From Crambe crambe (Eukaryota > Porifera > Demospongiae > Poecilosclerida > Crambeidae), in NCBI GenBank assembly GCA_963924555.1, contig OZ004588.1:1922001-1986000 (forward strand): DNA of 64,000 nt, given 5' to 3'. The translations under genes and the position numbers were made by a program. Shown here in pieces: positions 60,275-64,000 of this stretch. Every line of letters starts with the position of its first letter. The stretch's first letter is position 1. The notes under the pieces were generated by a model, which made no database searches, had not been told where the DNA came from, and worked only from the letters and a program-made list of their open reading frames with translations.

Positions 60275-62069
60275 TATGACTTTCTAGTCTTGAGACCCAT
60301 TTGATATACTTGATATTGTACAATCGTTCTATTGCTTGTGAATTCATGTAGTCGTTTGTGACTGTGTCAATCTTTACCTTATTCTTATAGTATGGATAGT
60401 ATTGAGGGAGACTTTATAGACCACATGGCCTATCACTGCCAGACCCTTTATAGAGTGACAGTGCAGAAACTTGAATTCCAATGTTGAAGTGGCTATTCAG
60501 ATTGAGTGGTTGTATGATTATTCATTTTCTGTTCACTATGCCCCCCTTTCTGTCATCCTTCTACCTAGTGTCAGTAACTGTGCCCTCGGACTCAGACCTT
60601 TCACAATTTTTCAATGTGTCCTACTATAATGTCCTGATAATGTATTTTGACCTGCCACCCTTAAATGGCAAAATGCCCAGTACTGGGATTAATATTGGGG
60701 ATCATTCATCTGATTGTACATGTGATGTACATTAAAAAGTTGTACTTTTAGTGGTTGGAATTTGACTGGAAATTAACGGGTGACTGGATGTTATTTGGAG
60801 CACTATTGGTATAGAGGTGTATGGAGTATGTACCACCATTACCCATCACCAGGTTGGGATGTCATGTGACAGCTGGGTTGCATATTAGCCATCGTCTACA
60901 CAGAGTACACACTGTTGTCTTATAATGTGATGTGAACTTACAATGAAGCTGTTTGCTCATTGGGTGTGCATCATAATGAGATAGTGCTGAGCATCAGATT
61001 TGAGAGTCTTGAAATGTAGATATTTTATTAACAGGACTCAATACATGTATTAAGACCACCTTCCATGCATTCTCAAGCCAGTGTTGTAGGTACATGTTGA
61101 ATGCATTACCAAAAGAAATGACTAAGTTCTTTCATAGAGGTTAGTGGACCAGTGTGTGTGTGTGTGTGGATGCATACAATGCCCTCTCAAGTTCCCCTTC
61201 ACCACCAAAGACCAACCACAATCACAGTAACAGGTTCTTTGGTCTTTGCAGGTGTTAGGGAGTTGCTATGACTTCATAGTTTGCTAGTCCATGCTTTTTG
61301 AATGGTCATTATTAACCTTACATATGTGTGATCAACTCTTAAGTACATTGTACGAGTAGGGTAATAGGACAGGCATCCTTTTGATTCATTTTTATCCTTA
61401 CAGTGCACACCCCCTCCACCTCTATAAGTTATTCCTGACTCGTTTACACTCCTTCATCAGTGCATACCTTTGTTTCATGCACCTTTGTTTCATGCTGCTT
61501 TATTGCATGCTGCTCATTTTGTTTAGTTTTAGACAAAGTGGAACTGTGTCACTCTCCCATTCTCTACCTCCAGAATTTACTAACAATTGTATACACAGCT
61601 GGTCACTAGATCGTTACCTTCTAAAGAAAATGTCAAGTTTCCAAGCATCTGATAGATCTGGGGGTTAGAGAAGATGTGGGAGATCCCACTCTCCCTCCCC
61701 TCTCAACACAATACACATAATGTGTTGCATTTCCATAAGATCACTGAAGCACTGATGTTTATAGATAGAGCTGTTTTTGATGAACACACACACACCCCAC
61801 CCTCTCCCTATATATTGTACCATCTCACTTGTCTCTAGCATGGATAGTACTGATTGATGGAGAGTTTGTAGACCTGAGCACCTCATGGCCAACCAGATGA
61901 CTATTCTGCACTTGTGAGTTTTAATGTTGAGACCCTTTACCCACTCTAGCCTGGCTAGAGAGGTTAGCATTTTCAGTCAATATGAACATTCACTTTCTGT
62001 TTCAATATGGATCCCTTTCTATTGTCCTGTATCAGTTGATTTAGCCTGTGTGTGTGTAGTTTGTAGTAT

Positions 62070-62150
62070 ACTGAAGAACCATGGAGTATACTGAATACTG
62101 AACAACCATGGAGTAGTATACTGAATACTGAACAACCATTGAGTAATGTT
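62070..62150. repeat. Short tandem repeat (ACTGAAxAACCATGGAGTATA)
   Basis: Three imperfect units of about 25-30 bp containing ATACTGAA and GAACAACCATGGAGTA. Confidence 0.75.
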
Positions 62151-63205
62151 GACCTTGTCACCTTTATCTGTTGGATTCAAGCAATATGATGCGATATCCT
62201 CTAGAAGGTGTGTGGAACTGGCCCAAAAGGTATCTTTTTCAATGAGGTATGCCTCATATCCTCCCAGTTTAGTATGTCTTCTGATTGTCCCTATATATTG
62301 TGCCATCTCTTAACATGCATAGTGCTGAGTAGTTTATAAACCTGAGCACTTCATGGCCCACCACTCATTCTAGAGATGATTTGGACTTGTGACTTTCTAA
62401 TGTTGAGACCCTTTACCCACTCTGGCCTAGCTAATGTATATAGAGTGGCATATCCAGAGTTTGTCATGTTAACACTTTCAGTTGATATGATAATTCATTT
62501 TCTGTTTCAATATGGATTCCTTTCTATTGTCCTGTATCAAACCATATCAGTTGAGTTTAGCCCTAGGAGGGTGTGCATAGTCCAGTGATAGCTTCCGAAG
62601 GTCATCCATTGATCCACCCATCTTGGAGCAAAAGACGTGTTTTCTTGGAGTTAAAGTGTATGATGATAATTATGATGATAGTACATTTAACTAGGAGATT
62701 GCAAAGCTGAATAAAGTGTATGATATCTGATAAGCTTTTTCTACTCTGAAGTTTTCCATACTAAATATATACAGTCCATGAACAACCATGGAGTACATTG
62801 ATCCATCAAAATACAAAGCCTCTGCTACTACTTCCACTTCACTAACACACATGCCTGACAGGTTTCAGTAATTGGTTGGGGGAATTTCAATCAAAGGGGG
62901 ATCTCCCCCTTCCCCCCTGCGCTGTATGAAACCCTGCCTGATACCATCATATGTAGCAAGAGCAACCAATGATTCACAGAAATTTTTTTCCTATTATTTC
63001 TTCACTAAAATGCTTCTCACTCAACTGCTGGCATTGAGATTCAACCCAAATCTATGCCAGCATGATTTGGATGTCCCTATCTCAAGTTTCCCTTTGTAAG
63101 TCCCCTCTGTAACTTAACCTATGACTCCAGTAACCAGTGTTTATTTGCCCTCTGTTGATTTCACCTCCCCTGAGCTAACATTCTTAGTCAACAGTCGGCA
63201 CTTAG

Positions 63206-63278
<73 letters not shown>
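63206..63278. repeat. CT microsatellite
   Basis: About 36 CT units. Confidence 0.95.
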
Positions 63279-63281
<3 letters not shown>

Positions 63282-63715
63282 TCACTCTCCCCTTCCCTGA
63301 ATTTCAAAAAATAATTAAAAAATCGAGTAAGTGTTTGCTATGGTTCTATTTAGTGTTCTCTGCATTGTGACATATAACAATAACTGTGCATATGTGTCAT
63401 CAATGCTCTGTACTGTTTTTGTTAGTAGGCTAAGCAGCTGAAACATCTCTGAATATTGTCCAGAAATTGTTAGAATCTCCTCCAGAATTGTATGCTCAGC
63501 TGGTCACTACATTGTTCTTAAAAAGTTTGGGGTTGGAGATAACGTGGGAGATCCCTCCCCTCCCCTCAACACAATACGTACACATAATGTGTTGCTGCTA
63601 TCACTAGTAGTTGATGTTTTATACGGTTTTACAAACACACCCCCACCACACCCCCACCACACCCCCTCCACGTATTGTTCTAACTAATCACTGTATGTTG
63701 TGTATGCAATTACAG

Positions 63716-63786
63716 AATGAGATGATGAAGTCCTCAAGGAAGAGGAGCAGTCGTAATCATCGCTCTAAGAGACTAAACCCTTTGAG
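63716..63786 (+). other. Microexon-like repeat, copy 10
   Basis: 71 bp, acceptor AATTACAG, donor TTTGAG|GTAACC. Upstream are CCCCCACCACAC repeats in place of the CA run. Confidence 0.5.
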
Positions 63787-64000
63787 GTAACCATCAATCC
63801 TTCTCACCTTATACTTGTGCTGTGTAATAGTTTCTTTAAGGTCAATTGGATCCTATAAAGGGTGTGCATGTATGGCAAAATGTGTGACAGCTGGCAGCAA
63901 GTGACCCTTACTTGGTTATCACATGTGATTTCCTTTTTGATGTGGTTTTTTAGAGCATTGTTATTGTATTTCAATCACCTTCCCCTCCTCGAGCCTCTTT

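Larger units (their letters stand above)
38300..64000 (+). repeat. Right block of diverged copies of the multi-exon repeat unit
   Basis: The same modules as in the left block, in the same orientation, interrupted by a Ngaro element (47,163-52,819) and several foldback elements. Close collinear pairs are 4,148-5,480 with 43,896-45,180, 6,150-6,765 with 41,120-41,670, 11,800-12,480 with 40,620-41,290, and 9,680-10,520 with 55,430-56,260. The block runs off the right end of the window. Confidence 0.75.

Overview
This looks like nuclear DNA from an early-branching animal, most likely a demosponge. The evidence is a spliced ROCO-family GTPase gene with several Death domains, a Ngaro/DIRS-type tyrosine-recombinase retrotransposon, pogo/Tigger-type DNA transposon remains, GT-AG introns, AT-rich sequence, abundant microsatellites and many foldback elements. 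No bacterial operons, rRNA, tRNA or CRISPR arrays were seen. The species assignment is inference. Layout: (1) About 1-19,400 is a mosaic of diverged, same-strand copies of one multi-exon unit of unknown function. (2) 19,400-21,184 is intergenic. (3) 21,185-38,155 (+) is the one well-supported host gene. It has six exons, all joined in phase 1, that together give 1,258 residues: disordered N-terminus, three Death domains, Roc GTPase, COR, and a C-terminal Death domain. Intron 2 holds a 3.6-kb pogo-like transposon (24,856-28,435) with matching ends and TA flanks. It carries a HIRAN-like ORF on + and a broken DDE transposase on -, and the transposase is itself split by another element that contains a smaller one. 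Intron 4 holds a tandem duplication. (4) 38,300-64,000 resumes the repeated multi-exon unit, interrupted by several large foldback elements and by (5) a Ngaro-like retroelement at 47,163-52,819 (- strand) with gag, RT-RNase H and tyrosine recombinase ORFs inside split direct repeats. The repeated unit can be assembled from conserved pieces. There is a 5' exon behind an NRF1-like palindrome (TGCGCATGCGCA), an exon ending ..ACAG|GTATGTGCAG, a 66-bp exon starting CATGGATAG, a microexon of about 71 bp present ten times, an exon starting AGACTGCC and a Ser/Glu-rich last exon. Splice sites are better kept than reading frames, so most copies are probably decayed. Whether this is a host gene family or a spliced transposable element cannot be settled from sequence reading alone. 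The ROCO protein, with its GTPase core and Death domains, is the typical design of a scaffold in innate-immune or cell-death signalling. The remaining content is mobile or duplicated DNA that has accumulated around it.
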